Source of the DNA: Desulfovibrio subterraneus
GTDB lineage: Bacteria > Desulfobacterota > Desulfovibrionia > Desulfovibrionales > Desulfovibrionaceae
Reading direction: 5' to 3'
Assembly: GCF_013340285.1 (NCBI RefSeq)
Contig: NZ_BLVO01000012.1
Coordinates: 434,001 to 498,000 of the forward strand
DNA length: 64,000 nt
In this document: piece after piece, positions 29,464 through 37,450 of the stretch
How the letters are laid out: each line of letters begins with the position of its first letter
Numbering within the stretch: the stretch's first letter is position 1
Notes under the pieces: generated by a model
The model's database searches: none
What the model was told of the DNA's origin: nothing
Seen by the model: only the letters and a program-made list of their open reading frames with translations
Position numbers and translations under genes: made by a program

Positions 29464-31239
29464 CTAATCGTCCTGATCGAGCAGGGATGCAAAAAATGTC
29501 AGCTCTTCCGGGAAGCGCTTGAATATGGTCTGGCGCACCTTGCGGTTGATTTTGGAAACAGTGGCGTGGCTGAGCACATCGCGCAGCAGCTGCTTGCACT
29601 CTTCCATGTTCACCTGACGGATGATGCGCTTTATGCCGGGTATGGCCTGCGGAGCGATGGAGACCGCATCAATCTGCATGCCCATGAGGATGGGGATGCA
29701 GTAGGGGTCGGATGCCACTTCGCCGCAGACGCTCACTTCTATGCCCGCACGGTGCGCCGCGTCCACCACATATTTGATGGACCGCACAATGGCGGGGTGC
29801 AGGGGCTGGTACAGGTAGGAGACATGCTTGTTGGCACGGTCGATCCCCAGCGAATACTGGATGAGATCGTTGGTGCCGATGGAGAAGAAGTCCACTTCCT
29901 GCGCCAGTGTTTCGGATATCATGACCGCACTGGGCAGCTCGATCATGATGCCCACAGGCATGTTGGGGTTATAGGGAATACCGGCCTCGTCCAGTTCCTG
30001 CCGGACGAGGTTGAGCTGGTAGCGGGCCTGCCGTACCTCTTTGATTCCGGAAATCATGGGGAACATGACAGCCACATTGCCATGCACGCTGGCCCGCAGA
30101 ATGGCCCGCAGCTGCATGCGGAAAAGATCCAGATTTTTCAGGCAATAACGTATGCCACGCAGCCCGAGGGCGGGGTTTGCCTCTTCCAGCTTTTCCTGCG
30201 TGTTCATCATCTTGTCCGCGCCCACGTCGAGCGTGCGCAGAGTGACCTTGGCAGGGGCAAGCCGTTCCGCGAGTGTGGCATATTCGCGATACAGCTCCTC
30301 TTCGGTGGGAGCCTTCTTGCGGTTCAGAAAGGCATATTCCGTACGGTAGAGGCCCACGCCCTCGCCACCGTTATCAAGCACGCTCTGCAGTTCGTCGGCC
30401 AGTTCAATGTTGGCCTGAATATCGAGCCGGAACCCGTCCACGGTCTCACCGGGCAGTTTGCACTGGTGGATGATGGATTTCTGGTAGTTCTCGAACTGGT
30501 ATTTCAGGTCGGAATAGTCTGCCAGTTCGTCTTCGGTGGGATCGATGAGGATTCGCCCGCGCAGGGCATCCACGATGACGAGCTCTCCGTCGCGAACGCA
30601 TTCTTCCAGACCTTCCACGCCGACAATGGCGGGAATCTGCAGCGAACGGGCAAGAATGCCCGTATGCGAAGTTTTGCCACCCTCGCAGGTGGTGAAGGAC
30701 ATGATTTTGTCCTGCTCCAGCTCGATGGTGTCCGCCGGCGTAAGATCGTGCGCCATGAGCACCATGCGCTCCTCAAGGGCGCGCGAGGTGTCCGCGCCGC
30801 CGAGTAAGCGCTGCATGATGCGCTCCGCAACCACGCGCACGTCCTGAATCCGTTCGCGGATATACGGATCATCAATGGCACTGAAGGCTGCGGCAATGGT
30901 CTCCACGGACTGTTCAAGCGCCCATTCCGCCGTAATGCCACGATCGCGTATGCGTGTGGCTGCGGCCAGCATGAGTTTGGGGTCCTGACATATCATGAGG
31001 TGCGAATCTATGATGGCCCCATGCTCCCGGAGTTCTTCCGGAACCTTGGCGCGGGCCGCCTCGAACTCGTCGCGCACCATGTTGGACGCGGCGGTGAGCC
31101 GGTCGATCTCGTAATCCACCTTGCTGGCCGGAATGGTTTCGCGGGGGATATGCCGTCTGCTCTGGCGGTTGATGAAAAACGCCTTGCCGATGGATATGCC
31201 GGCGGAAACCGCTACTCCGTGAAGAATTTCGCGTGCCAC
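29464..31239 (-). CDS. ptsI: PTS enzyme I (phosphoenolpyruvate-protein phosphotransferase)
   Basis: 591 residues. Takes phosphate from PEP onto a His and passes it to HPr in the cytoplasm. The active His lies in GGKTSHTGILARS (about residue 189). PEP-binding motifs include LYRTEYAFLNR and GTNDLIQYSLGIDRAN, and the C-terminal Cys lies in VCGEVASD. Length is near the usual 575. It follows ptsH directly, the reverse order of E. coli pts but still adjacent. Desulfovibrios use few sugars, so a regulatory or mannose-type role is likely by inference. Confidence 0.95.
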   Translation of the reverse strand: MAREILHGVAVSAGISIGKAFFINRQSRRHIPRETIPASKVDYEIDRLTAASNMVRDEFEAARAKVPEELREHGAIIDSHLMICQDPKLMLAAATRIRDRGITAEWALEQSVETIAAAFSAIDDPYIRERIQDVRVVAERIMQRLLGGADTSRALEERMVLMAHDLTPADTIELEQDKIMSFTTCEGGKTSHTGILARSLQIPAIVGVEGLEECVRDGELVIVDALRGRILIDPTEDELADYSDLKYQFENYQKSIIHQCKLPGETVDGFRLDIQANIELADELQSVLDNGGEGVGLYRTEYAFLNRKKAPTEEELYREYATLAERLAPAKVTLRTLDVGADKMMNTQEKLEEANPALGLRGIRYCLKNLDLFRMQLRAILRASVHGNVAVMFPMISGIKEVRQARYQLNLVRQELDEAGIPYNPNMPVGIMIELPSAVMISETLAQEVDFFSIGTNDLIQYSLGIDRANKHVSYLYQPLHPAIVRSIKYVVDAAHRAGIEVSVCGEVASDPYCIPILMGMQIDAVSIAPQAIPGIKRIIRQVNMEECKQLLRDVLSHATVSKINRKVRQTIFKRFPEELTFFASLLDQDD

Positions 31240-31548
31240 TTACGCCCCCTCTCCCAATGTGCGGTGCAGGGTATCGGCCATATGCTCAAGGGCCTGACGT
31301 GCATCGTCGCCCCATCCTTTCAGGGTGATCTCGGTTCCACGCACGGCGGCAAGGGAAAGAATGTCGAGGATGGACTTGGCATCCACCTCCTGATCTTCCA
31401 CCACAAGCCGGAGTTCGCACCGGAACTTCTGGGCTTCCTGTGCTATGCGCGCAGCAGGGCGCGCATGCAGCCCCAGTTCATTTTGCACAAGGATGATTGC
31501 TGCGAAGCAATCCTCGTGTTCGGTAATCGTATTACGCACTCTGTGCAT
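31240..31548 (-). CDS. ptsH: HPr phosphocarrier protein
   Basis: 102 residues, slightly longer than the usual 85-90 because of about 14 extra N-terminal residues. The phospho-acceptor His is in LGLHARPAARI (about residue 28). The Ser46-like regulatory position lies in DAKSILDILSLA. It carries phosphate from enzyme I to EIIA proteins. It abuts ptsI (no gap) and follows a PTS EIID gene by 21 bases. No HPr kinase gene is in the window. Confidence 0.93.
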   Translation of the reverse strand: MHRVRNTITEHEDCFAAIILVQNELGLHARPAARIAQEAQKFRCELRLVVEDQEVDAKSILDILSLAAVRGTEITLKGWGDDARQALEHMADTLHRTLGEGA

Positions 31549-31569
31549 TCCTTTTCGGGCTCTGCCGGC

Positions 31570-32355
31570 TCATATGCCGGAAGAGAAATATCCTGTCAGC
31601 ATGGGTACGGCTGCCGCAACCAGTGCCAGAATAAAGAAGAGTATTATTCTGGACAGGTGGAAGCGCGCAAGCACCCAACCGGCCAGACACAATCCGGCGC
31701 TGGCAAGCCCCCATGCCAGCTCCCCCGGGCGTTCCCATGCGTATTGGGGATGCGCACCGGGCCAGACTTCATATAATAGTATCACAAGAACAACTGCGTT
31801 GGCGAGTTTCAGTCGCTCCCCCCAGTTGATAAGATCCCAATTTCTGAGCATGTTCAGCACTTTCAGCCCGCCGCGAAGGCCGGCGGCAAAGGTGAACAGC
31901 TTGAAAGCCTGCAGGCTGAGAAAGAGTAAACCTGTCCAGCATAGTGCTGCCCAGTGCAGGTTCGCCACGAGCATACACGTGGTGGTCAGCGACCAGAATA
32001 CCAGAAAACTGCCGCCGAATACGGAGTCGCCGATGGCGGAAAGGGTGTATGTGGTGGTGTCCTTCAGGGTCGTAAGCATTTCCGGCGGCGCTTTGCCGCG
32101 GGCAATGAGTGCTTCCAGCGAGAGGAAGGTGCCCACCAGCAACGGGGTCCAGAAAGGGTGGGTGTTATAATGCTTCAGGTACCGCTTTCTGGCATCACGC
32201 CGCTGTTTCGGGTCGGGATATATGGCGCGCAAACCCGGCTCCATGGCATAGACTATTCCCACATTCTGCAGGCCGCGCGTATTGAATGCGGCACCTACAA
32301 GGTAGGTGCGCAGAAAGCAGCGCAGCAGAGTTCGGGCATCCGTCATGGTCTTCAT
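31570..32355 (-). CDS. PTS mannose/fructose/sorbose-family EIID component
   Basis: 261 residues. The N-terminal motif GAAFNTRGLQNVGIVYAMEPGL, followed by KRYLKHYNTHPFWTPLLVG, is characteristic of EIID of the mannose family. A hydrophobic C-terminal part ends in a membrane helix (ILFFILALVAAAVPMLTGYF). EIID works with EIIC as the membrane part of the permease, with EIIA and EIIB in the cytoplasm. None of those partners is encoded nearby; only ptsH and ptsI follow. Either partners lie elsewhere or the protein serves a regulatory role. The protein looks full length. Confidence 0.88.
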   Translation of the reverse strand: MKTMTDARTLLRCFLRTYLVGAAFNTRGLQNVGIVYAMEPGLRAIYPDPKQRRDARKRYLKHYNTHPFWTPLLVGTFLSLEALIARGKAPPEMLTTLKDTTTYTLSAIGDSVFGGSFLVFWSLTTTCMLVANLHWAALCWTGLLFLSLQAFKLFTFAAGLRGGLKVLNMLRNWDLINWGERLKLANAVVLVILLYEVWPGAHPQYAWERPGELAWGLASAGLCLAGWVLARFHLSRIILFFILALVAAAVPMLTGYFSSGI

Positions 32356-32414
32356 GGCGTGGTCTCGTTGGCCGGAAAGTGTCCTGTGTTTTGCAGCCGT
32401 TTATGGAAAATGCA

Positions 32415-33242
32415 TCAGCGTTGCATGAGCTGGTATATTTCGCCCACGCTCCAGCCCAGCACGCGGTCTTTCACGCGGCGGGCAATATCCCGGGGTTTGC
32501 CGCCGGCAGCGGACTCTTCCCTGATAAGGTCGAGAACGGCCTCATCACCGGGTTTGTCCACACTTTCCGGCGGGCCGACAACAACCGTGATTTCTCCCAG
32601 CAGGTCGTCCGGCACAGTGGCATGCGCCTCCAGGCGGGTGAGGATAAACTCCTCATGTGTCTTGGTCAATTCCCGCGCAACGCACAGTTCCCGTGGGCCG
32701 AGCACGCCGAAGGCAACTGCGAGCGTCTCCGCAAGGCGGTTTTTTCGCTCAAAGAAGACCAGTGTGGTCTGCACGGAACGGAATTCGCCGAAAAATTTTT
32801 CCTGATCGCTTTTCTTGCGCGGGGGAAAGCCCATGAAGGTAAACGGCTGCGGCGCTATGCCGCTGGCAGCGAGCGCCGTCAGGGGAGCACTCGGGCCGGG
32901 GACCACGGAGACGGAAAGACCTTCCTGCCGGGCAAGCCGGACCAACCTGTAGCCGGGGTCGGAAAACAGGGGCATGCCCGCATCGGAAACCAGCGCGAGA
33001 ACCTGTCCCTGCTGCATGGCCTCTACCAGCGAGGGAGATTTTGCTTCCTCGTTATGGTCGTGGAAGCTGGCGAGCTTTTTTACGGTAACCCCTGTCATCT
33101 TGAACAGGGTTCCGGCGCGGCGGGTGTCTTCCGCCAGCACAAGGTCGGCGGCTTCCAGCACCTCGCGCGCACGGGGAGAAAGATCACCAGGGTTGCCAAG
33201 CGGTGTTGCCACTACCCACAGGTTGGGAGAGATCAAAGGCAT
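32415..33242 (-). CDS. rsmI: RsmI, 16S rRNA 2'-O-ribose methyltransferase
   Basis: 275 residues. RsmI methylates C1402 of 16S rRNA with SAM. Motifs: [16 protein letters not shown] at the start, VLAEDTRRAGTL, and SDAGMPLFSDPGYRLV. Start chosen at 33242 (MPLISPNLW), which places the family motif in its normal position. This still overlaps the yraN coding region by 59 bases. Last gene of the rplS-to-rsmI run; the EIID gene follows after 59 bases. Confidence 0.93.
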   Translation of the reverse strand: MPLISPNLWVVATPLGNPGDLSPRAREVLEAADLVLAEDTRRAGTLFKMTGVTVKKLASFHDHNEEAKSPSLVEAMQQGQVLALVSDAGMPLFSDPGYRLVRLARQEGLSVSVVPGPSAPLTALAASGIAPQPFTFMGFPPRKKSDQEKFFGEFRSVQTTLVFFERKNRLAETLAVAFGVLGPRELCVARELTKTHEEFILTRLEAHATVPDDLLGEITVVVGPPESVDKPGDEAVLDLIREESAAGGKPRDIARRVKDRVLGWSVGEIYQLMQR

Positions 33243-33615
33243 TTTCCATGTGCTCCACGTGATAGGTGTCGCCGCTGCGCACAACGGCGATAAGGTCGAA
33301 ACGGCAAGGCCTGTCCCACAGGTTTGCCGCTGAAATATACTGCTGCGCCGCCCGTATCAGGCTGCGCCGTTTGGCTGCCGTCAGCGCTTCGTCAGGGCGT
33401 TGCAGCGAACCCTGCGCACGCGTTTTTACTTCCACGAAGATGGTTTCGTTGCCACGTGTGCAGACGATGTCCAGCTCAAGCTTGCCGTGCCGCCAGTTGC
33501 GCGCGGCAATGCGGTACCCGCGGTCGGTCAGAAAGCGGGCTGCGGCCTCTTCCCCGTTTGCTCCGGTGACGAGATGCTGCGGCTTTGCTGTGAATCCACC
33601 GTGGTTGCCTACCAT
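33184..33615 (-). CDS. yraN: YraN (UPF0102) endonuclease-like protein
   Basis: 143 residues. YraN proteins have a Holliday-junction-resolvase/endonuclease-like fold but no settled role. Motifs: [42 protein letters not shown] (the D-E-K catalytic-type triad) and RFDLIAV. The C-terminal 20-25 residues run past the family core and overlap rsmI by 59 bases. The ATG overlaps the end of rnhB by 7 bases. Such rnhB-yraN-rsmI order is common, suggesting translational coupling. Confidence 0.9.
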   Translation of the reverse strand: MVGNHGGFTAKPQHLVTGANGEEAAARFLTDRGYRIAARNWRHGKLELDIVCTRGNETIFVEVKTRAQGSLQRPDEALTAAKRRSLIRAAQQYISAANLWDRPCRFDLIAVVRSGDTYHVEHMENAFDLSQPVGSGNTAWQPW

Positions 33616-34301
33616 AGCGAAGCCTGCTCCGTCATCACTTCTGATGCCTTCTCGGGACGCACTTTGGCAAAGGTGAGCCGGTGCATCCGGCAGGGGCCTG
33701 ATGCTGCGATGGCGGCAATATGCTCCTGCGTGCCGTAGCCTTTGTGCTGTGCAAATCCGTACTGGGGATACCGGTGGTGCAGGCTGTTCATGAGCCTGTC
33801 GCGGAAGGTCTTTGCCAGAATGGACGCTGCGGATATGGCCGGAATCTTGAGGTCGCCCTTGACCACCGTGGTCTGGGCCATGGCTCCTGCCAGTTCCGCG
33901 GGTATCTTCTGGTTGCCGTCAATGGCCAGAAAGACCGGTGGCACCTTCAGTGCCTGCACGGCACGATGCATGGCCAGAAAGGTGGCCTGCAGAATGTTGA
34001 TGCGGTCTATCTCGGCGGGCCAGACAACCCCCACGCCCCATGCAAGGGCCTGCTGCCGTATGACGGGGTAGAGCGCCTCGCGCTTTTTCTCGGTAAGCTT
34101 TTTGGAGTCGGTGAGGCCTTCTATGACGAGGCCCTGCGGAAGAATGCAGGCACCGGCCACAACAGGACCCGCAAGGCAGCCACGGCCTGCTTCGTCCACT
34201 CCGGCAAAGGGGAGCGGCCATGTTGCCTGCAGATCCGGTTCGGTTCCGTCCGGCGTGAGCAGGTTCATGGTAAGGGTGGAGGCGGCTTTTTTGCGTGGCA
34301 T
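33609..34301 (-). CDS. rnhB: Ribonuclease HII
   Basis: 230 residues with the start at 34301 (GGAAG site upstream). The open frame extends 24 codons further without a site. Removes RNA from RNA-DNA hybrids and single ribonucleotides from DNA. Catalytic acids: [15 protein letters not shown] (Asp, Glu), the Asp in LAIDGNQKI, and the fourth Asp in the [14 protein letters not shown] helix region. The N-terminal 30 residues are a basic low-complexity stretch not usual in the family. It follows rplS after a terminator and starts the rnhB-yraN-rsmI run. Confidence 0.94.
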   Translation of the reverse strand: MPRKKAASTLTMNLLTPDGTEPDLQATWPLPFAGVDEAGRGCLAGPVVAGACILPQGLVIEGLTDSKKLTEKKREALYPVIRQQALAWGVGVVWPAEIDRINILQATFLAMHRAVQALKVPPVFLAIDGNQKIPAELAGAMAQTTVVKGDLKIPAISAASILAKTFRDRLMNSLHHRYPQYGFAQHKGYGTQEHIAAIAASGPCRMHRLTFAKVRPEKASEVMTEQASLW

Positions 34302-34464
34302 GTATCTTCCGGGAATGGTTGAAGTTGGTTCGGGCTGTGTGTCTTTGTAGACAGGTTTTTCCTGCCAGTTCAAGGGAAAAGCGCGTGAGGTCCGCTTTTA
34401 TGGCGGCTCGGGGCGGATAATGCAGGCAAGACGGGGTTGGCAGTACCGTTCTTCAGGCACGAAA

Positions 34465-34491
34465 AAAGGGGCTGGCAGTGCCAACCCCTTT
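34465..34491 (-). terminator. Terminator of the rpsP-to-rplS operon
   Basis: AAAGGGG / CCCCTTT with an internal TGGC/GCCA forms a long stem; on the minus strand it is followed by TTTTTTC. It lies 30 bases after the rplS stop. Confidence 0.85.
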
Positions 34492-34520
34492 CATCACCTT
34501 GGTGCAAGAGCCCGAACTGC

Positions 34521-34868
34521 TTACCAGCGGTTCTTGGGCTTGATGCGGGCAGCCTTACCCTTAAGGTCGCGCAGGTAGTACAGGCGGCTACGACGTACGC
34601 GGCCTTCCTGAACCAGTTCCACACGTTCGATGGAGGGAGAGTGCATGGGGAACACGCGCTCAACGCCAACACCTTCGGAAACCTTGCGGACGGTGAAGGT
34701 AGCACCGGTGGTGCCGTTGCTGATGCGGATTACGGCACCCTGGAAAACCTGGATGCGTTCCTTTTCGCCTTCGATAATACGCATGTGCACCTTAACGGTG
34801 TCGCCGCTGTTGAACTTCGGCATGTCGATGCGCATCTGTTCACGTTCGATCTTCTGAATAGCATTCAT
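34521..34868 (-). CDS. rplS: Ribosomal protein L19
   Basis: 115 residues, normal L19 length. Family motifs: [51 protein letters not shown] and the basic end [13 protein letters not shown] 50S protein at the 30S interface. It ends the rpsP-khpA-rimM-trmD-rplS operon, the classical order in bacteria. Confidence 0.98.
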   Translation of the reverse strand: MNAIQKIEREQMRIDMPKFNSGDTVKVHMRIIEGEKERIQVFQGAVIRISNGTTGATFTVRKVSEGVGVERVFPMHSPSIERVELVQEGRVRRSRLYYLRDLKGKAARIKPKNRW

Positions 34869-34950
34869 ATTAGTGTCCCCTTTGGCCTAATTTTTCGCAA
34901 CACGGGTTACGTGGGGTTTGCGTTCGTTTGTAAACTTTACGGTGCGGCGC

Positions 34951-36240
34951 TCACAGGGCGTCGCCCAGTATCCGATCAATGATAATGGCTGCAGCCGTCC
35001 TCACCGAGAGGTGGTTGTAGCCGTCAAGGTATCGAACCGGCCGCAGTATCCCGTCACACTCCTCAAGAACCTGCGGGGCGAGACCGTGAGCCGTACCAAA
35101 CAGAAGCAAGACAGGACGTTCCGCCAGCAGCTGGCGAAGGTCGGCAACACTCATGTTGCCCGCTCCCTTGGCGCTCGTCGCAACCAACAGGGGCTTTTGT
35201 CCGGTCCGTTCCGAAATATCGCGCACGGCGTCTTCAATATATCCGACACCACGGATGATCTGCAATGCCTCTCCCCTGTCAGGGTTGGCGGCGGTTCCCG
35301 GACCGGTCACCCAGTGCCGGAGCAGCTCATCCAGCATGCGCCGCTGATCTTCGATGGGAGTGGAAATGTAGTAACCACCGAGACCATAGGTGCATGAACA
35401 GCGGCCTATATCGTGTATATCGAGGTTTGTCAAAGAAACTGCGACAGATTTTTTCTCTTTATTTACAACAGGATAGTGAACCAGTGCGCAAAAGAGATTT
35501 CGTCCGACGCGATTTCTGTCTTCTTTTTTCAATATTTCCAGATCGTTGGAAGATAGCGGTGCTTCCTGCAAAATATCAGGTCTGCTGTGCAATGTTATCT
35601 TCAACGCCTGCTCACGACGCCACTCGGCTATGCGCTTGTGGTCGCCGGATTTCAGAACATCCGGCACTGCCAGCCCTTCATAAACATCGGGGCGGGTGTA
35701 GTGTGGATATTCAAGTAAGCCTGCGGAAAAGCTCTCTTCTTCGCCGGAGTCTTCGTGTCCCATGTAGCCGGGCACAAGGCGCGATGTGGCCTCGATAACC
35801 GAAAGGGCAGCGGTTTCTCCGCCGTTGAGCACATAGTCCCCTATGGAGACAGGCTCAATGGAAAAGAGTTCTTCCAACCGTGCATCAAACCCTTCGTAGC
35901 GCCCGCAGATGATGGTGACGGATTCCTCCTGCGCCAGTTCGCGGGCCATGGCCTGCGTGAACGGACGCCCCTTGGGGGCCATCATCAATATTCTGCCGGG
36001 TTTGCCCGAAGATGCCTGAATGCTGCCAAGAGTCTTTGCCAGAGGGTCTGCCATCATGACCATGCCGGGACCGCCACCGTAGGGGCGGTCGTCCACGGTG
36101 TGGTGTCTGTCCGTCGTATGTTCCCTCGGGTTCTTGAACGCGAACGAAACGAGTCCGGATTCACTGGCCTTGGCCATGAGTCCGCACCCGAGCGCAGAGT
36201 CGAAGAACTCCGGAAAGAGTGTGACGATGGTAAACTGCAT
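34951..36240 (-). CDS. trmD: TrmD fused to a second SPOUT RNA methyltransferase
   Basis: 429 residues; start at 36240 by family alignment. Residues about 1-245 are TrmD, which makes m1G37 in tRNA: MQFTIVTLFPEFF, DDRPYGGGPGMVMM, ICGRYEGFDAR and the knot motif SIGDYVLNGGE. Residues about 258-429 form a second SPOUT-type domain (RNA_Me_trans-like): ALVHYPVVNKEKKSVAVSLTNLDIHDIGR, GYYISTPIEDQR, LLLFGTAHGLAPQVLEECD and YLDGYNHLSVRTAAAI. In other bacteria the second enzyme is a free-standing gene next to trmD. Its RNA target is not established. It lies 10 bases downstream of rimM. Confidence 0.93.
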   Translation of the reverse strand: MQFTIVTLFPEFFDSALGCGLMAKASESGLVSFAFKNPREHTTDRHHTVDDRPYGGGPGMVMMADPLAKTLGSIQASSGKPGRILMMAPKGRPFTQAMARELAQEESVTIICGRYEGFDARLEELFSIEPVSIGDYVLNGGETAALSVIEATSRLVPGYMGHEDSGEEESFSAGLLEYPHYTRPDVYEGLAVPDVLKSGDHKRIAEWRREQALKITLHSRPDILQEAPLSSNDLEILKKEDRNRVGRNLFCALVHYPVVNKEKKSVAVSLTNLDIHDIGRCSCTYGLGGYYISTPIEDQRRMLDELLRHWVTGPGTAANPDRGEALQIIRGVGYIEDAVRDISERTGQKPLLVATSAKGAGNMSVADLRQLLAERPVLLLFGTAHGLAPQVLEECDGILRPVRYLDGYNHLSVRTAAAIIIDRILGDAL

Positions 36241-36250
36241 GATGGATGTA

Positions 36251-36781
36251 CTACTCGCCGCCCAGATAGAGGTCGAGCAGTCCTTCTGGCGGTGCAATGG
36301 TGACGGTGCCGTTGTCGAGGTCCACACCGGTGACGAACTGGTCGGTGGCGGGGAAGAGTACTTCCCGCTTGTCCGGCGTTTCTATCACCCAGACCTCTGA
36401 TCCGGCGTTGAATTGAAAGTTAACGATGTGTCCGATGGACGAGCCATCCTCAAGGCGCACTTCAAGACCCTCGAGCTGATAGAGGTATACCTCATCTTCA
36501 TCGGGGTCGGGCAGAGAGCTCTCGGGGACGAGCACTATTACGTTGCGCAGGGTTTCTGCGCAGTTTCTATCGCGGCAATCCTCAAGCAGAAGCAACTCGC
36601 GTCCCTGATGGGTACGCGTAGAGACCACCTTGTGAAGGGTGGGCTTTGACTTGCCTTTCTGCAGCCACACGTGATCGCTCAGAAGTAAAGGGGAGTCCGC
36701 GTAGTATTCGACGCAGACTTCCCCCCGCAATCCGTGTGGCTTGACGATCAAGCCTATCTGTAAGAGTCGACTGTCAGTCAT
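36251..36781 (-). CDS. rimM: RimM, 16S rRNA processing protein
   Basis: 176 residues. Assists assembly of the 30S head by binding S19. The N-terminal motif is LLQIGLIVKPHGLRGEVCV, followed by the PRC-barrel half starting EVYLYQLEGLEVRLEDG and ending PEGLLDLYLG. Full length. It sits between the KH-protein gene and trmD with short gaps, as is normal in this operon. Confidence 0.95.
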   Translation of the reverse strand: MTDSRLLQIGLIVKPHGLRGEVCVEYYADSPLLLSDHVWLQKGKSKPTLHKVVSTRTHQGRELLLLEDCRDRNCAETLRNVIVLVPESSLPDPDEDEVYLYQLEGLEVRLEDGSSIGHIVNFQFNAGSEVWVIETPDKREVLFPATDQFVTGVDLDNGTVTIAPPEGLLDLYLGGE

Positions 36782-36798
36782 CCGCCCGGGCGGAGGCT

Positions 36799-37032
36799 TT
36801 ATTCCAGAATTTCCAGAACAGAGCGCTTCCTGGCTTTGGTGGAGGCGGCACCGAGGATGGTGCGCATCGCGCGGGCCGTACGGCCCTGCTTGCCAATTAC
36901 TTTACCAAGGTCTTCCTTGGCTACCTTCAGTTCAAGAACAGAAGTCTGTTCACCCTCGACCTCAGCTACGGACACTGCGTCAGGGTTGTCTACAAGCGAT
37001 TTCGCGATGTACTCAACCAGATCCTTCAACAT
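36799..37032 (-). CDS. khpA: KhpA, KH-domain RNA-binding protein
   Basis: 77 residues consisting of one KH domain. The nucleic-acid loop is [16 protein letters not shown] (the GxxG element being GKQG), preceded by [13 protein letters not shown]. KhpA binds RNAs and, with KhpB in several bacteria, affects cell size and mRNA stability; its role here is inferred. It lies between rpsP and rimM. Confidence 0.95.
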   Translation of the reverse strand: MLKDLVEYIAKSLVDNPDAVSVAEVEGEQTSVLELKVAKEDLGKVIGKQGRTARAMRTILGAASTKARKRSVLEILE

Positions 37033-37107
37033 GGCTCACCTCCAGTCGTTGTTCAGCAGGATGTCAGCAATAGGTGAGCTGCCTAGGCAGGTCGCCATGA
37101 ACAGAAG

Positions 37108-37344
37108 TTACTTAACTTGCTTGAGAAGGGCGCGAACGGTGTCGCTGGGCTCAGCGCCGTCGTTGATCCACTTCTGAACCTTGTCCATGTCAATCTTGAT
37201 TTCGGCAGGCTCGACCATGGGGTTGTAGAAGCCCAAGTATTCAAGAGGACGACCATCGCGGCGGGACAGAGTGTTGATCGCCACGACGCGGTAGAATGCA
37301 CGCTTCTTGTTGCCCATACGGGTCAGTCTGAGTTTAACGGCCAT
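37108..37344 (-). CDS. rpsP: Ribosomal protein S16
   Basis: 78 residues, normal length. Motifs: [35 protein letters not shown] and a typical C-terminal [19 protein letters not shown] 30S assembly protein. A GGGAG site precedes the ATG. It follows ffh by about 105 bases; a separate promoter is plausible in this gap. Confidence 0.98.
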   Translation of the reverse strand: MAVKLRLTRMGNKKRAFYRVVAINTLSRRDGRPLEYLGFYNPMVEPAEIKIDMDKVQKWINDGAEPSDTVRALLKQVK

Positions 37345-37450
37345 CTCGTTGTTCTCCCATTATATTATGTAATAATATGGTTTTTCCCGGAAAGCGCAAG
37401 GGGAAAGAATCCCCCGGTTTCCGTGTCTTCGTTATCGTACCAAGGAGCCG

